Positions 12,401-21,600 of a stretch of DNA of 64,000 nucleotides are shown here, one piece after another; position 1 is the stretch's first letter; the number at the start of each line of letters is the position of its first letter. The DNA comes from Undaria pinnatifida (lineage: Eukaryota > Sar > Phaeophyceae > Laminariales > Alariaceae), in contig JABAKD010000015.1 in NCBI GenBank assembly GCA_012845835.1, forward strand, positions 4,168,278 to 4,232,277, in the 5' to 3' direction. The notes beneath the pieces were generated by a model. That model made no database searches. It worked only from the letters and a program-made list of their open reading frames with translations, and was not told where the DNA came from. A program made the position numbers and the translations under genes.

Positions 12401-15400
12401 GTGGTCGGGTCCTTTGCTGCCTACCTTAGTCATTTCACCATTGACCATGCATCCCTTTCGAGACGGAGCGTCGTCCCTACTCCAAAAGCAGACACCTCCA
12501 ACCCAACATTTTAGCGCTCTTCAAGTTTTTTCCCGACCCCGCGCGCGCACAAACAACACCGGCCAACGTAGTCGCGACACAAACAGATAGCAACGACAGG
12601 ATAGCCTGCGCCTCTTGACTCGTACCACTCTGTCCGGAAATGCCAGAACCATTTTAGTATTCGTATGAATACCCACAATTAACACCCAAACCGTCCATAC
12701 ATTTCCAACAGAGTGGTACCTGGAAAGAAACTTACGTACAACTTGGGAAACGCAAGAACCTGCATTCACGCGGGCCACCAATACCACACCGTAGGATTAG
12801 TGTCTAGGATAAAGTATCAAAATCGGGGAATTTGGTGAGGTCCGCGTGTGGTTCCAGGAACATGAGAAGGTTTCCCAAAACTGCCCAAAAACGTTTGTTC
12901 AGACCCTAAGCCTACAACCCGAACCCCGCCCCTACCGATGGAACTTTGTTTCGAAAAAATCCGGCGTTATTGTTGTTGCGAACTAGGTTTACCACATTAA
13001 CTCATAAAATACCACCGCTGGAATTAGTGTTTAGGAATCGTACAGAAATCGGAGAATCTGTACTTGTTGTTGTCACATTTAGCTCATCATCGCCATAATC
13101 AAGTCCGTGTGGTGCAGACTACTTATCTATTGATTCATGCAGCCACCTCTTGTTTTTATTATTCGAATTTACTTTCCAGCTCAAGTCCAAAACGGTTGAC
13201 ACAAGAGCGTTTGCGAAAAACGTTCTTCGGAAAAATACTGTCCTTCCGCTACCAAACGTGAATTCCCTTCCCTTCCCATCATGATTTTGTCGTGTTGGCG
13301 TTGGAATTAAACAAAATCCAGCAGGACGACGCCTCCAAAATTGAGGGGGGAAGTTGAGATGTGCAGCAACAAGGCAAAATAAACATGGGAAAGAAGCACA
13401 AAAAATACAATAAAAAAGCAGCGTACGAGTAGCGACGGCAGCCAAGCAACGGCGGCGGCGGCGGTAGAGGTTACCGCAATGCCGCCGCCGTTATCCCACC
13501 ACAGCATGCATGATCAACACAGCAAGCGGCAGCACAGCTAGCAGTGGTGGGATGCTAGCGCCAGCATCCGCTTCAGCAACAAAAACAAGCAGCACCAACA
13601 CCAGCACCGGCAACAGCAACAGCAGCTTCCATTTTACTTTTTAAATTTGGGACCGGCTTTGCATTCTTCTCGTCGTGTGCTGCTGCTGCTGCCATCAGGT
13701 GTGTGGTGGAAACTAAATGATGCACGAGCTCCCCTGTTGTCACGGTCTATGATACCAGCATAGCGCACGAGCACGAGTACAAGGAGCTTTGCGGAACGAC
13801 GCATTCTCCACGACACCAAGCGGGCGAGAGCGAACCGTCGTAGCAGTGGGTCGCGGGGTGGCCCGCCGGCACATCCCCACGCCGCTCATCCGCATACTCT
13901 AGCTACATATCTGGAGTCTGTGTGCTCGCAGCGGTCGTTGTGCTGTGTCGATACAGCAAGCAGAAGGCAGCTGGTGGTGCGTGCCAAGCAAGGAGGATGT
14001 TCCCTTATTAGTGATTAGAGCTGCGTCGGGCAAATGCTCGGTGCATTGTACGCCAATGAAACAGAATCCAAAAAGTACGGCAATTTTTCATCAAAACTTA
14101 CCTTTGCTTACGCACTTTTTTTTGTGTTTTTCAAACAAAAAAAACGCAAATCCTACCTTCGGGGGGGGGGGGGGGGTTGAAAAAGCATTTTCACGAAGAA
14201 CGCTTTTCGCAAACACTCTATTTACAGAAAAAAAAAAAGAGAAGAACGCCAAGCCTGGGGGTCTCACTTGCGACAGGTTAGGTTGCAGGCAGATTTCCAC
14301 ACGTCCACACTACTGAGCAGTACCTTGCATCGGAATTTCACGTTTCCCTTTGATTCCCCGCGAGCATGATTATTTAATTTGCTCATCCCAACTTCGTATT
14401 ATCTTCGCACTTTTTTTTTCTCTCTCCCTCCCTAGACGTAATTCAGATCCACGGTCACTACACAGGCTCTTATTCCCCCTCCCCCATATGGTACGCGCCT
14501 TCGTTTTTATCCCGAGAAGACTTCGTCCTTTTATTCTCTCGTCGACGGGCATCGAATTGCGCCTACCCATGCTACTACGTAGGCGCTCTCAGCAGTTGAT
14601 TCCTTTTATTTCCATTTTCGCAAACAAACGCTAAAGTCCGATCCACGAGAGATTCGAACTCCAGCTCCAACGTTTATTGTAGCAGCCATCGAGGGAAATC
14701 ACTGGATCACCTGGGCGACCGGACTATGCGCCTGGGCGACCGAACTATGCGCCAGGTGTTTTTTTTCGTATCTTGTACTGGAATACTATTTTGTATATTC
14801 CGAACAAGCTGCACCAAGAGCGGACAGGGGCACCATACAACGAACCCCTATCACACGAGTATTGTAGTCGTTGGTTGCACCCGGGTATACCCCCGCAGAA
14901 ACACGCGAACGTCCCCATAGGACGGCAGTGACAAACAGGAAAGCTCGCCCAGCCTGGATCTTTTACTAGGGAATTGGTGCGTTGTATACTGATCTCAGTA
15001 CAACGGCTCCCGAATTTCTTGATTTCCTGCGATTCCTACGTACAAAGCCTGCCTTCCATGTACTTCGAAGTGCCAGTATGCCCGTATTAATGGTACCTTT
15101 CATATTATTAATAGTGTTAAACGTGCCTGGCATGTAGGTGTCCTGTACTGCTATACCCTTGCATACGATCTATAAACACACCAAAGAGCGAACAACGGGC
15201 AGCATTCGTCGATAGTCGTGCTAGATGCATACCAGGTACAAGATACGAGCTGCAAGATACTACTGCTGTTGAAACGTAGTACGAATACCTATTTTTAAAC
15301 TAATTTTCAAGGACGTCAGCCGTGAGTTTGACGAATTTCAGGTCAATACTCATCTTTGCAATTTGTTACTAGTATAAGCGCCAAAGCTGTACCAGGTACC

Positions 15401-16233
15401 TGGTGGGTACTGGCATGCTCTACTGCTTCCTGTGTGTGTCTGTTTTAATAGCTAATTAGTTACTTGTACTAGTGCCAAAGCTGTACCAGGTACCTGGTGG
15501 GTACTGGCATGCTCTACTGGTGTCTGTTGTGCGTGTGGTGCTACATCAACACCCACCAAGAAGAGCATAAACACAACTCATGCCAACACCAATATAAACG
15601 CCAACACGAACACCAACCCACAAACCAACACCAACCACCGCCACCATTCCACCACGTCCACCAGCACACCACACAACAACCCCCCCACTCACCATCCTGG
15701 ATGGAAGGTAGCCTGCGAGGCGATCCTTCCGGCTCTCCGCCGACCCCAGTCGGCGTCGGGAGCGATACCCCTGGTGCTCGAGACAAATCATCCTCCGCAT
15801 CTCTAGCTCCCGCAAGCCCCAGCTCGTCTTCTTCCACCGTCGGCTCCGCGACCGGTTGCACCTTCTCCAAGTCAGCCAAAGCTTGGGCCGCAAGCAGACT
15901 CTTTCTTCCACCATCTTGGAGTCCGCTGTTCGCTATGCTCAAGCTGCTCCTGCTACTGCTGCTGCCGCCGCGGCTGCCGCTGCCGCTGCCGCTGCCGCTG
16001 CCGCTGCCGCTGCCGCTGCCGCTGCCGCTGCCGCTGCTACCGCTGTTGCTGCCGCCGCTGCGGCTGTGTGCGCTGGCACCTCCGCGGACGAAGCTTCCAA
16101 CCCTACCGTCCACTGTTCCGGCAGCCATGCCGACGGTGGAGGAGAACGCCCCCACTCCGAAGCTCGAGGCCACGGATTCGCAGCTGGCGATGCACAGCAG
16201 GCACATCGCCCGGCGTGGGCGTGGGATTGGCAT
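290..16233 (-). CDS. GH36 raffinose synthase / seed-imbibition (Sip1)-type protein, 8-exon model, 3' part outside window
   Basis: Glycoside hydrolase family 36 enzymes of the Sip1/raffinose synthase type transfer or hydrolyse alpha-galactosyl groups (raffinose synthase from galactinol; alkaline alpha-galactosidase). Exons in transcript order are 16235-15693 (probable), 12347-12201, 10695-10531, 10383-10310, 7961-7839, 7277-7158, 4882-4791 and 408-290. Each has AG/GT borders and every junction joins in frame (phases 1,1,1,0,0,0,2). The joined ~460 residues carry family signatures in the right order: ARFKLWWM with a following PPETQ (about 253-274), YGLFIPLIDGQ (293-303), DPFKLVE (344-350), GWCTWDSFYT (411-420) and WLVLDDGWQ (443-451). 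The KxD nucleophile region, the acid/base and the C-terminal beta domain lie left of base 290. Introns are 0.15-4.4 kb and full of repeats. Which substrate it uses cannot be told; plant-type raffinose metabolism should not be assumed. Family assignment is strong, the exact start is open. Confidence 0.85.
740..1715. repeat. Degenerate GGTACA/CACAC minisatellite in a GH36 intron
   Basis: Roughly one kilobase of loosely repeated AGGTACACACA/AAGGCACA words of 8-14 bases, rich in GTAC. It makes overlapping Cys/Leu/Val/Tyr frames on the minus strand that are not genes. It sits inside the 4.4-kb intron between exons 4791 and 408. Confidence 0.75.
3409..3878. mobile_element. 470-bp MITE-like element with 24-bp terminal inverted repeats
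   Basis: The left end CTAGGCCCTAGCCTT and the right end are inverted copies with one mismatch over about 24 bases (CTAGGCCCTAGCCTTYAAGG then CACG). Both arms also contain repeated GCCTTAA words. There is no coding capacity for a transposase. TGAG lies close to both ends and may be a target duplication. It is inserted in a GH36 intron. Confidence 0.65.
4791..4882 (-). CDS. GH36 gene exon: GWCTWDSFYT catalytic-barrel signature
   Basis: Acceptor GCGCTCAG and donor GTGAGCG. It encodes KSEVISKNVDKTSPDFSQYL followed by GWCTWDSFYT, the hallmark start of the (beta/alpha)8 barrel in raffinose synthase-type GH36 proteins. It ends in phase 2; the next exon supplies the last base of an Arg codon. Confidence 0.88.
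5562..6578. repeat. 1-kb CAACAC/GACACC trinucleotide array in a GH36 intron
   Basis: Continuous runs of CAACAC, CGACAC and CACCAA words with very little G on one strand. Three plus frames (Asn-Thr-Asp rich, His-Gln rich) and the minus frames (Val-Gly, Cys-Trp) stay open for hundreds of codons only because the repeat lacks stops. It lies between GH36 exons 7158 and 4882, so it is transcribed as intron. Confidence 0.9.
7158..7277 (-). CDS. GH36 gene exon: linker before the catalytic barrel
   Basis: Forty codons between ATTCCAG and donor GTGAGC, phase 0 on both sides. It reads KSFKLVNTRLRNQ, then HDAEKQLSRWK, the expected helix between DPF.lie and the WFGWCTWD motif. Conservation is modest; the exon is held mainly by phase and by its place between two certain exons. 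Confidence 0.68.
7796..7838. repeat. (CCAA)n tetranucleotide run abutting a splice donor
   Basis: About ten uninterrupted CCAA units, reading GGTT on the gene strand. The run starts at the very GT of the GH36 donor next to base 7839, so each unit supplies another potential GT. Confidence 0.9.
7839..7961 (-). CDS. GH36 gene exon: ESGD-like and DPFKLVE segment
   Basis: Forty-one codons in phase 0, from acceptor CGCACAG to a donor GTTGGT. The sequence LQLFAETGCSQTSVPST, then AGLYVAVHEDPFKLVE, fits the family pattern (lclESGD...s.h..fvhaG.dPf.li). The intron starts directly in a (GGTT)n run, so the donor is embedded in a microsatellite. Confidence 0.82.
10310..10383 (-). CDS. GH36 gene exon: LFIPLIDGQ segment
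   Basis: Encodes PETGVQLYGLFIPLIDGQAK and CSLK, matching the family's Y.vfLPLleG.FR.sLq strand that follows the ETQ motif. The acceptor is CGGCAG and the phase is 1 on entry. The donor GTGTGG is weak; reading through would give only V-W-stop, so splicing here is preferred. Confidence 0.8.
10531..10695 (-). CDS. GH36 gene exon: RFKLWWM signature
   Basis: Encodes the diagnostic Sip1/raffinose synthase segment: VGKPNANSMMSLARFKLWWM followed by PPETQMMLTKLP. Donor GTGAGG follows 10531. The chosen acceptor (GGCAG before 10695) gives the right phase. An alternative AG before 10654 is out of phase with the 12.2-kb exon. About 60 bases at the exon's 5' edge recur diverged at 10936-11005, so the acceptor region was partly duplicated in the intron. 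Confidence 0.82.
10758..10925. mobile_element. MITE family B copy b1 (one end clear)
   Basis: Begins with GAGTCATCCCACGGTAGGGG (from 10754) and continues with the family's internal hairpin GAGCTCCTAACATGAGGAGC and the GACTTCGAAGGCATTC block shared with 23.5 and 28.9 kb. The far end is not clear and may be truncated. It lies in a GH36 intron, 60 bases from an exon acceptor. Confidence 0.6.
11719..11975. repeat. Facing telomere-like tracts (CCCTAA)n then (TTAGGG)n
   Basis: 11719-11786 holds about nine CCCTAA units with a few variants. 11875-11975 holds degenerate TTAGGG/TAGGGT units in the opposite sense, with about 90 non-telomeric bases between. A short reverse patch (CTAACCCTAC) sits inside the right block. 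Located in a GH36 intron, so it is interstitial and not a chromosome end. Confidence 0.85.
12201..12347 (-). CDS. GH36 gene exon: start of the N-terminal beta domain
   Basis: Acceptor CCAG precedes 12347 and donor GTGAGC follows 12201. An internal ATG at 12339 could be the real start if the 15.7-16.2 kb exon does not belong here. The end of the exon, GSFGAAFISLRA, lines up with the Sip1 segment just before the PLG..RF..FRFKLWWM motif carried by the next exon. Ends in phase 1. Confidence 0.72.
12623..12718. repeat. 96-bp hairpin element
   Basis: GTACCACTCTGTCCGGAAAT at the left is matched by an inverted, near-identical end (CATTTCCAACAGAGTGGTAC). The centre is AT-rich. It has the shape of a very short palindromic MITE. 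Confidence 0.55.
12779..13060. repeat. Diverged direct repeat, about 230-bp spacing
   Basis: The block around 12793 (ATTAGTGTCTAGGATAAAGT, then AAATCGGGGAAT) recurs at about 13022 with the same order of words. Nothing coding is visible; this is the first GH36 intron. Confidence 0.45.
13790..14125. repeat. Dispersed 300-bp duplicate of 42985-43290
   Basis: Shares long near-identical stretches with 42985-43290, such as GACACCAAGCGGGCGAGAGC and the GCAAATGCTCGGTGC block. On the minus strand the 43-kb copy has an open 141-codon frame, while this copy is broken. It is either a duplicated gene piece or a repeat with coding ancestry. Confidence 0.6.
14636..14724 (-). tRNA. tRNA-like sequence or tRNA-derived SINE head
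   Basis: Eighty-nine bases on the minus strand. The ends GTCCGGT and ATCGGAC pair over seven positions. A box A-like word TCGCCCAGGTGATC lies near the 5' end, and a box B/T-loop word GAGTTCGAATCTC near the 3' end. The length suits a long-variable-arm tRNA. I cannot fold a clean anticodon arm and the T stem is imperfect, so a pseudo-tRNA or SINE head is as likely as a gene. Twenty bases beyond the 5' end are duplicated. Confidence 0.35.
15299..15365 (+). repeat. Family C dispersed element, truncated copy
   Basis: Carries the family core GGACGTCAGCCGTGAGTTTG, then AGGTCAATACTCATCTTTGC, shared with 16.7, 17.9, 44.9 and 49.8 kb, but stops before the GCTGCGTTGTTGGTAC part. Confidence 0.7.
15370..15535. 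repeat. Short direct duplication around AGGTACCTGGTGGGTACTGG
   Basis: About 55 bases (GCCAAAGCTGTACCAGGTAC...GGCATGCTCTACTG) occur at 15380-15426 and again at 15471-15520. The palindrome CCAGGTACCTGG recurs elsewhere in the window (for example 22533 and 54250-54300). Confidence 0.7.
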
Positions 16234-16235
16234 GC
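15693..16235 (-). CDS. Probable N-terminal exon of the GH36 gene (Ser-Gly repeat and acidic stretch)
   Basis: An open frame on the minus strand from an AG acceptor (CAACAG before 16235), with an ATG at 16233-16231, to a consensus donor GTGAGT at 15692. It encodes a Ser/Arg/Ala-rich start, a long Ser-Gly run made by a GCCGCT hexamer (15961-16038), then an amphipathic and acidic stretch (ALADLEKV, VEEDELGLAG, DAEDDL). It ends in phase 1, which is the phase needed by the exon at 12347. That, the shared strand and the perfect donor are why I attach it to the GH36 gene. It could instead be an exon of a separate gene; the opposite strand is also open but gives poly-Leu/Pro. Confidence 0.5.
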
Positions 16236-16661
16236 CTGTTGTGCTCCGAAATTGCAGGTGTTGATGTTGTATCAACGTCGTTGTAGTGCGACGTTGAATG
16301 AGGGCCGAAAGTAGGGGAGCTTGCTTCCACAACAGAGAGCAAGAGAGCAGACTTCTTCCAGATTTCGCGCTGAACCAGCAAGGGTGCAACCGGCGCGAGT
16401 GTATGGAGTCGAGGCCACGGTGGGTGTGGGATCGAGATCACCCGTTAGGCGTCCACACGCAGCAGGAAGTCAAGCAGCAGCACCCAAACACGCGTGAACG
16501 CGAAAATATGCCTAAAATACGTCCCCGTTTGCACAAGGCAGGCATAAACGTTTGGAACTCCGCCATTTCATTTTTCTTTTTCTATTTTGGAAGGCAAACG
16601 ACCTTATCGCAGGTTGTAGGTTGTCTAGTCTATACGACTCGTCGTACCCTTTTTTTCTAAA

Positions 16662-16790
16662 AATATTTTGGACGTCAGCCGTGTGAGTTCGACGAATTTC
16701 GGGTCAAAACTCATCTTTGCAAGCTGCGTTGTTGATACTTGTAATATACTGCACTATGTGGGTGAGTTTTTTAAATGGGAGGGGTCGACG
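16662..16790 (+). repeat. Family C dispersed element copy
   Basis: TTGGACGTCAGCCGTGTGAG, then the ACTCATCTTTGCAAGCTGCG block, then TATACTGCACTATGTGGGTG. Slightly diverged from the other copies and shortened at the right. Confidence 0.7.
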
Positions 16791-17029
16791 AGAGGTAGGT
16801 CCTATTTTTTATTTTTTTTAATTATTATTCTCCGGCGGATGGGGAAAAATAAAGCTTTAGCTCACCACACTTACTTCCTTCCACGTATTTTCATACATAC
16901 GCGTCGTGTGTCGATTTAACTCAGTTGCTTTCGCAGCCCAACGCTAGCTGGCGCACCCTTCGGGTCCCATTGTAGGTATAATAGCGTAAGCTGTCCCTAT
17001 TATTCTCTGTGTGTGGGACATTGTTCAGG

Positions 17030-17850
17030 GGCAAGAAAGCATGTTATAAGGCTTTAAATCTACTCTTCTATCTAGTTTGGGTAGTAAGCTATTATTTATT
17101 TATTGTGGTTAATTAACCTTTTGCAAGTGGTCAAACGGACTACTAATGCCCCACTAATACCTCAACAAATGGCGTTGTTGTTATAAGGCTTAGTTTGGGT
17201 AAGCTATTGGTTAACCTTTTGCAAGTGGTCAAACGGACTAATACCCCACTAATTCCTTAACAAATGGCGTCGTCGGCAGGACCATGGGTTTTTGGGTCGT
17301 GGGTTCGATCCCCACCATCCACAATTTTCCTCATGTCGACCTTGAAAATACTCTCCCTGGTACCCCAGGGAATGAAACGGCTTGGATAATTGACAGGTCC
17401 GCCCGTATATCCGGCCGACCTGCTATCCCGCCGTTTCAGGGGGGGAGAGTGTTATAAGGCTTAGTTTGGGTAAGCTATTGGTTAACCTTTTGCAAGTGGT
17501 CAAACGGACTAATACCCCACTAATTCCTTAACATTGTGTCGACAGACCATGGGTTTTTTGGGTCGTGGGTTCAAATCCCACCATCCACAATAATAATAAT
17601 ACATTTTCAGACTTTCCCCATGTCGAACTTGATTGATTGACGAATACTCTCCCCGGTATCCCCAGAAAATGAAACCGCTTGGATATTGACAGGTCCGCCC
17701 GTATATCCGGTCGACCTGCTATCATCCCGCCGTTTCAGGGGGGGAGTGTGTTTTTATAAGACTTAGTTTGGGTAAGCTATTATTGGTTAACTTTTTGCAA
17801 GGGGTCAAAACAGACTAATACCCCACTAACATACCTTATAACAAGCATCC
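17030..17850 (+). mobile_element. Tandem tRNA-derived SINEs
   Basis: Head-to-tail copies start at about 17030 (partial), 17180, 17451 and 17753 (partial), each unit 270-300 bases. A unit begins TTATAAGGCTTAGTTTGGGT, carries a box A-like TGGCGTCGTCGG (17265) and a box B GGTTCGATCCC (17302-17312), and ends in a GTTTCAGGGGGGGAGAGT tail. The T-arm stem GTGGG/CCCAC with loop TTCGATC and the 3' CATCCAC are clear tRNA features. Conceptual proteins reading GFEPTTQ come from this tRNA part. Confidence 0.8.
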
Positions 17851-17911
17851 ATCATGCTGGCAATTACTTTGGCATATGATTGGACTTCTTGAGCATCATA
17901 GTGAAACGCAT

Positions 17912-18105
17912 TATTTTATAACTAATTTCAAGGACGTCAGCCGTGAGTTTGACGAATTTCAGGTCAATACTCATCTTTGCAAGCTGCGTTGTTGGTACTC
18001 GTAATATACTACTATATGATGAGTGAGTTTTTATTGGGAGGGTGTCTTACTTTTTGTCCACTATATCTAACAATGGTGAGTGTTGGTATTTATACTTTAG
18101 GTTAT
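17912..18105 (+). repeat. Family C dispersed element, longest plus-strand copy
   Basis: Runs from TATAACTAATTTCAAGGACG through the common core to a TGTCCACTATA and GTGTTGGTATTTATACTTTAG end. The same ends are seen, inverted, at 44.9 and 49.7 kb, which defines a full element of about 180-190 bases. Confidence 0.8.
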
Positions 18106-18170
18106 TAAAATAAATTGAATTGCTGCTTTGATTGCTGGCATAACCAATTTTATTAGCATAATAACAAGCC

Positions 18171-18755
18171 TAAAACAGCATACATGATGATGTTAAGATA
18201 CGGCCTCGAAAGGCCTGTAGGTATCCGAATTTGAGATCATTTGGATGGGTTTCGTATGATAAGGTTGGCGGTTTATATTCGGGGAAGTTAGGAATTAGAT
18301 CGGAGGCACGCGCCTCCGATCTCAGAAGCTATCCCGGGCTCTGGTGGAAACGAATAAAGCTACATCTCTACGAAGGAACGAAAGTGAGTACTCTCCGAAG
18401 ACCTGCTCAATTGGCAGACCTGCAGGGGGCACTCTGTGTCCCTCACCTATTAATTTAACAAGTGGCGTCGTCGGCAGGACATGGGTTTCTTGGGTCGTGG
18501 GTTCGATCCCCACCATCCACAATAATAATCTTTTCAGATTTTCCCCATGGGTAAACTTGAAAAATACTCTCCCCGGTATCCCCAGGAAATGAAACGGCTT
18601 GGATGTTGACAGAGGTCCGCCGTATATCCGGCCGACCTGCTATCCCGCCGTTTCAGGGGGGGAGAGTGTTATAAGGCTTAGTTTGGGTAAGCCATTGGTT
18701 AACCAGTTGCAAGTGGTCAAACGGACTAATACCCCACTAATAACCTTAACAATGA
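18171..18755 (+). mobile_element. Composite SINE copy with a 260-bp head
   Basis: A head with two hairpins (GGCCTCGAAAGGCC; CGGAGGCACGCGCCTCCG) precedes the same box A/box B tRNA-like body (18458-18530) and tail, followed by another partial unit start (18669). The same head is at 21309-21560, also followed by the box A part, so head plus tRNA body is one recurring element. Confidence 0.7.
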
Positions 18756-18759
18756 GTCG

Positions 18760-19026
18760 TTCTACGGTAGCCCCCCCAACTTTTCTTCAACGAAATCGCC
18801 GGTTTCAAAACCAGCTCCCGGTCGTATCTCCTGAAACACGGTGTCCCTCGACACCCTCCCCGACGTCATCGATCGATAGACTCTACCAGTAGTAGACGTT
18901 TGTACACAAGAAAATATCTGGATACTTTTTGTCAATGGTAGTGTCCTTCCTTGTGTCGAGCAGCCATGAAAAATTTTAAATGCTCGTTCAAGAAAATCGC
19001 TGGTTTTGGGAGGGGCTGTCGTAGAA
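18760..19026. mobile_element. MITE family A copy 1
   Basis: About 265 bases with imperfect terminal inverted repeats: left TTCTACGGTAGCCCCCCC, right ending in GGCTGTCGTAGAA. The internal ACGAAATCGCCGGTTTC and ACCAGCTCCCGG blocks are shared with the copies at 23.9, 26.7 and 28.6 kb. AGTCG flanks both ends. No coding capacity. Confidence 0.8.
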
Positions 19027-19056
19027 TCAGTCGCATGCGCTGATTATTCCACAGTA

Positions 19057-19059
19057 TGC

Positions 19060-19111
<52 letters not shown>

Positions 19112-19124
19112 CTTGTTCTTGTTC

Positions 19125-19162
<38 letters not shown>

Positions 19163-19285
19163 GCTGTTGTTGTTGTTGTTGTTGTTATTGTTCTTGTTGT
19201 GGTGGTTGTTGTTCTTGTTGTGGTGGTTGTTGTTCTTGTTGTGGTTGTTGTTGTTGTTGTTCTTGTTGACATTGTTGTTGTTCTC
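19057..19285. repeat. (TTG)n array with TTC and TGG interruptions
   Basis: About 75 triplets, mostly TTG, with regular TTC and GTGG interruptions towards the right end. Frames over it are poly-Cys, poly-Leu, poly-Val or poly-Thr and are not genes. Confidence 0.95.
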
Positions 19286-19619
19286 ACATTAACTCGCATA
19301 ATCAAGTCCGTGGGGGTCACAGGACAGGCTCCAGTCGCTCTGGAGCTGAGAAATCCCCCAGGGATAAAACACATTCACACCAAAGGTGTTACAGACATAT
19401 ATCACAGCTGACGCAGTTCATGCCTCCGTCAGAAACATATGAAATGTGAAATCGGGAGGCAGCCTACGATGTGCCAGGTCCATACTGGTGCATACGTCCC
19501 CCTATACTCGCGCCAGGAAAAACCGACGATATCGCTTGCCACCCAGGAAAGACTACCACGTATATATTACACGTAGTACACCTATCACCACGAATACGCA
19601 CGTCAGACGCAACTCAATT

Positions 19620-19770
19620 GGAAAAAAGAAACAAAGAAAAGAAAAAGAAGAGAAATGAAAGGAAAGGAAAGAAAAGAAAGCGAAAAGGAAAGGAAAGGAA
19701 AGAAGGACAAGAAAATCAAGAAAATACAAGACAAGAATAGGAAGCAAGGGAAGGAAAAGAGAAGAAACGA
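19620..19770. repeat. Purine-only GGAAA/GAAAG tract
   Basis: About 150 bases almost free of C and T, built from GAAAG, GGAAA and AGAAA words. Such tracts can form triplex (H-DNA) structures. No gene. Confidence 0.85.
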
Positions 19771-19994
19771 AAAAACGCCATTCTAGCAGACCCTAGGAAC
19801 TGACTAGTGCTTGTTTGTTTTTTGAATTGGGCTCATAGAGGGTACCAAGTGCATCAATGACACTGGGGAGAAAACGCAACAAGGCGAAGAAGTCAGTGCG
19901 GCCTTACGCTAACTTGTGACGGCCATTGCAAGGGCCCACAAACTTCAAGACGATGGTGGCCAGACCCATACTTCAGTCTCTTGGGCAGGACGCC

Positions 19995-20112
19995 CCCCCT
20001 TCTCCCCCCCCCTCTCCTCCCCCCCCCTCCCCATTCCCCCCCTCCCCCCCTCCCCCTTCCCCCCCTCCCCCTTCCCCCCCTACCCCCTCCCCCCCTCTCC
20101 CCTCCCCCCGGC
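19995..20112. repeat. C-rich pyrimidine tract
   Basis: A run of CCCCCT and CCCTTC words with essentially no purines. Proline-rich and glycine-rich frames across it are composition artefacts. Confidence 0.9.
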
Positions 20113-20384
20113 CGCTTAGAGACGCCGACGGTGGATAGCGCTGCCGCGGCCTTTGCGTGTCGCTCTGCAACTTTGCGTCTCTCCGTCCCATGCCATTTCC
20201 GCATGAACAACTCGACTCCCTCCTCTACCCGTCGAAACCATCTGCCGGCCTTCTGAGCAGCCTTTCACCACCCTTCGAATGTCATTCCAAAGACTGACAT
20301 ATCCTCCTTCAGATGCACCAACCAGTATATACGCATATGAGGCATTAGGGGTGCTGTGGAGAGCATGTAATAAAAATATTGCAA

Positions 20385-20450
20385 CGACGTCGTCAGCTGT
20401 GAGTTCGATTAATTTAGGTTCGATAGTTAGTTATCTTTGAAGGCTGCATG
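20385..20450 (+). repeat. Family C degenerate copy
   Basis: CGACGTCGTCAGCTGTGAGT and the following TTCGAT..ATCTTTGAAGGCTGC keep the order of the family core with many substitutions. An old copy. Confidence 0.5.
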
Positions 20451-20730
20451 CTAAATCGATCGCCCGTCTTTAGTAAGTTTCATAAATCAAAACCTAATAT
20501 AAAATGGCATTGTATCATGTTACCTATCATGTATAACCAATTAGCACACCAATAATTATCTGAGCGCTATAAGATGTACTAATAACCTCTCATTGATTGC
20601 TGTGGAGGCATTTATTTCACGCCCCCCGAGCGCTCTGGCACGCGATTTCTGGAGAGCACTTGATGAGCATGTTCGCTTAAACAGAAACAAATTGCACTTA
20701 AATGGGCGACACAATACACAGCAATAGCAT

Positions 20731-21071
20731 GGGCGCCAAGAATGAGCATAATTGGTCGAAAACAAGGTGGAAGCACCTAGCGGGTGCAAAAACATCATAA
20801 CGCGGAATAAAAAAAAACGTACCTCTGGTATATTTTAAGCTATTAACAGCGGCGAAAAAAGCGAAAAAAAAAGCATAGTGGATGCTACTTTAGGAGCATA
20901 ACAACAAAAAACGAGCATATATATGTGTGTACAGGCGCCAAGAATGAGCATATTTGACCCAAAACAAGGTAGCATAACGGGTGCATAAACATCACAAAGT
21001 GGAATAAAAAACAGCATAATAATTAGCTATTTTTAGCGGCATAAAACGAAAAAAAAAGAGCATAATGGATG
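20731..21071. repeat. Two-copy tandem repeat, about 202-bp period
   Basis: GGCGCCAAGAATGAGCATA occurs at 20732 and 20934. Both copies continue through AAAACAAGGT, GGGTGCA and GGAATAAAAAA to a common GCATA(A)TGGATGCT end. AT-rich, no coding potential. Confidence 0.8.
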
Positions 21072-21308
21072 CTTCCCTACCTATCAGGGGGGGGCACGCG
21101 AGGGAACGGGGTCGGAACGGGAAAGAAAATGGGATGAACGGGACGGGACGGGAACGGAAAACCGTGTGATATTTCGTTCCCGACTCCCGACCGCGATTTT
21201 CCGACCCTTACCGCCCTTGGCTTTTGCTCTCACAGTCTACCGTCTACCGTCCCGCCGTAAGGTATTTTGTTCCCGTCTAGAGTGTTTTGCCATCCCGTTG
21301 CCTGCTGG

Positions 21309-21600
21309 TAAGGTACTGCCTTGAAAGGCCTGCAATCATCTAATAATTCTGATAGGAAATTGGCCGTTTTCGCATGATAGATTGGCGTTATCTATTCGGG
21401 GTAGTCAGGGAATGGAACCGAGGCATGCGCCTCGGCTCTCAGTTGCTGCCCAGGGCTCTGTGGAAGTAATCAAGCTGCTTCTCTACGATACGGCTAAGAA
21501 AGTGAGTACTCACCGAGGACCTGCTCAATAGGCAGACCTGCAGGGGACACTCTGTGCCCCCACCCGATAACTTAAGAAATGGCGTCGTCGGCAGGACTAA
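21309..21600 (+). mobile_element. SINE head copy truncated in the tRNA-like part
   Basis: Matches the head at 18171-18440, including hairpin GAGGCATGCGCCTC and CAGACCTGCAGGGG, and enters the box A word TGGCGTCGTCGGCAGG (21580-21595). It then breaks off before box B. Confidence 0.65.

Noticed and set aside
15856-16314. Plus-strand poly-Ala and poly-Leu/Pro frames
   Set aside because: Shadows of the Ser-Gly repeat on the minus strand, which has a perfect donor and protein-like flanks.
19006-19374. Poly-Cys, poly-Leu and poly-Thr frames
   Set aside because: Translation of a TTG microsatellite.
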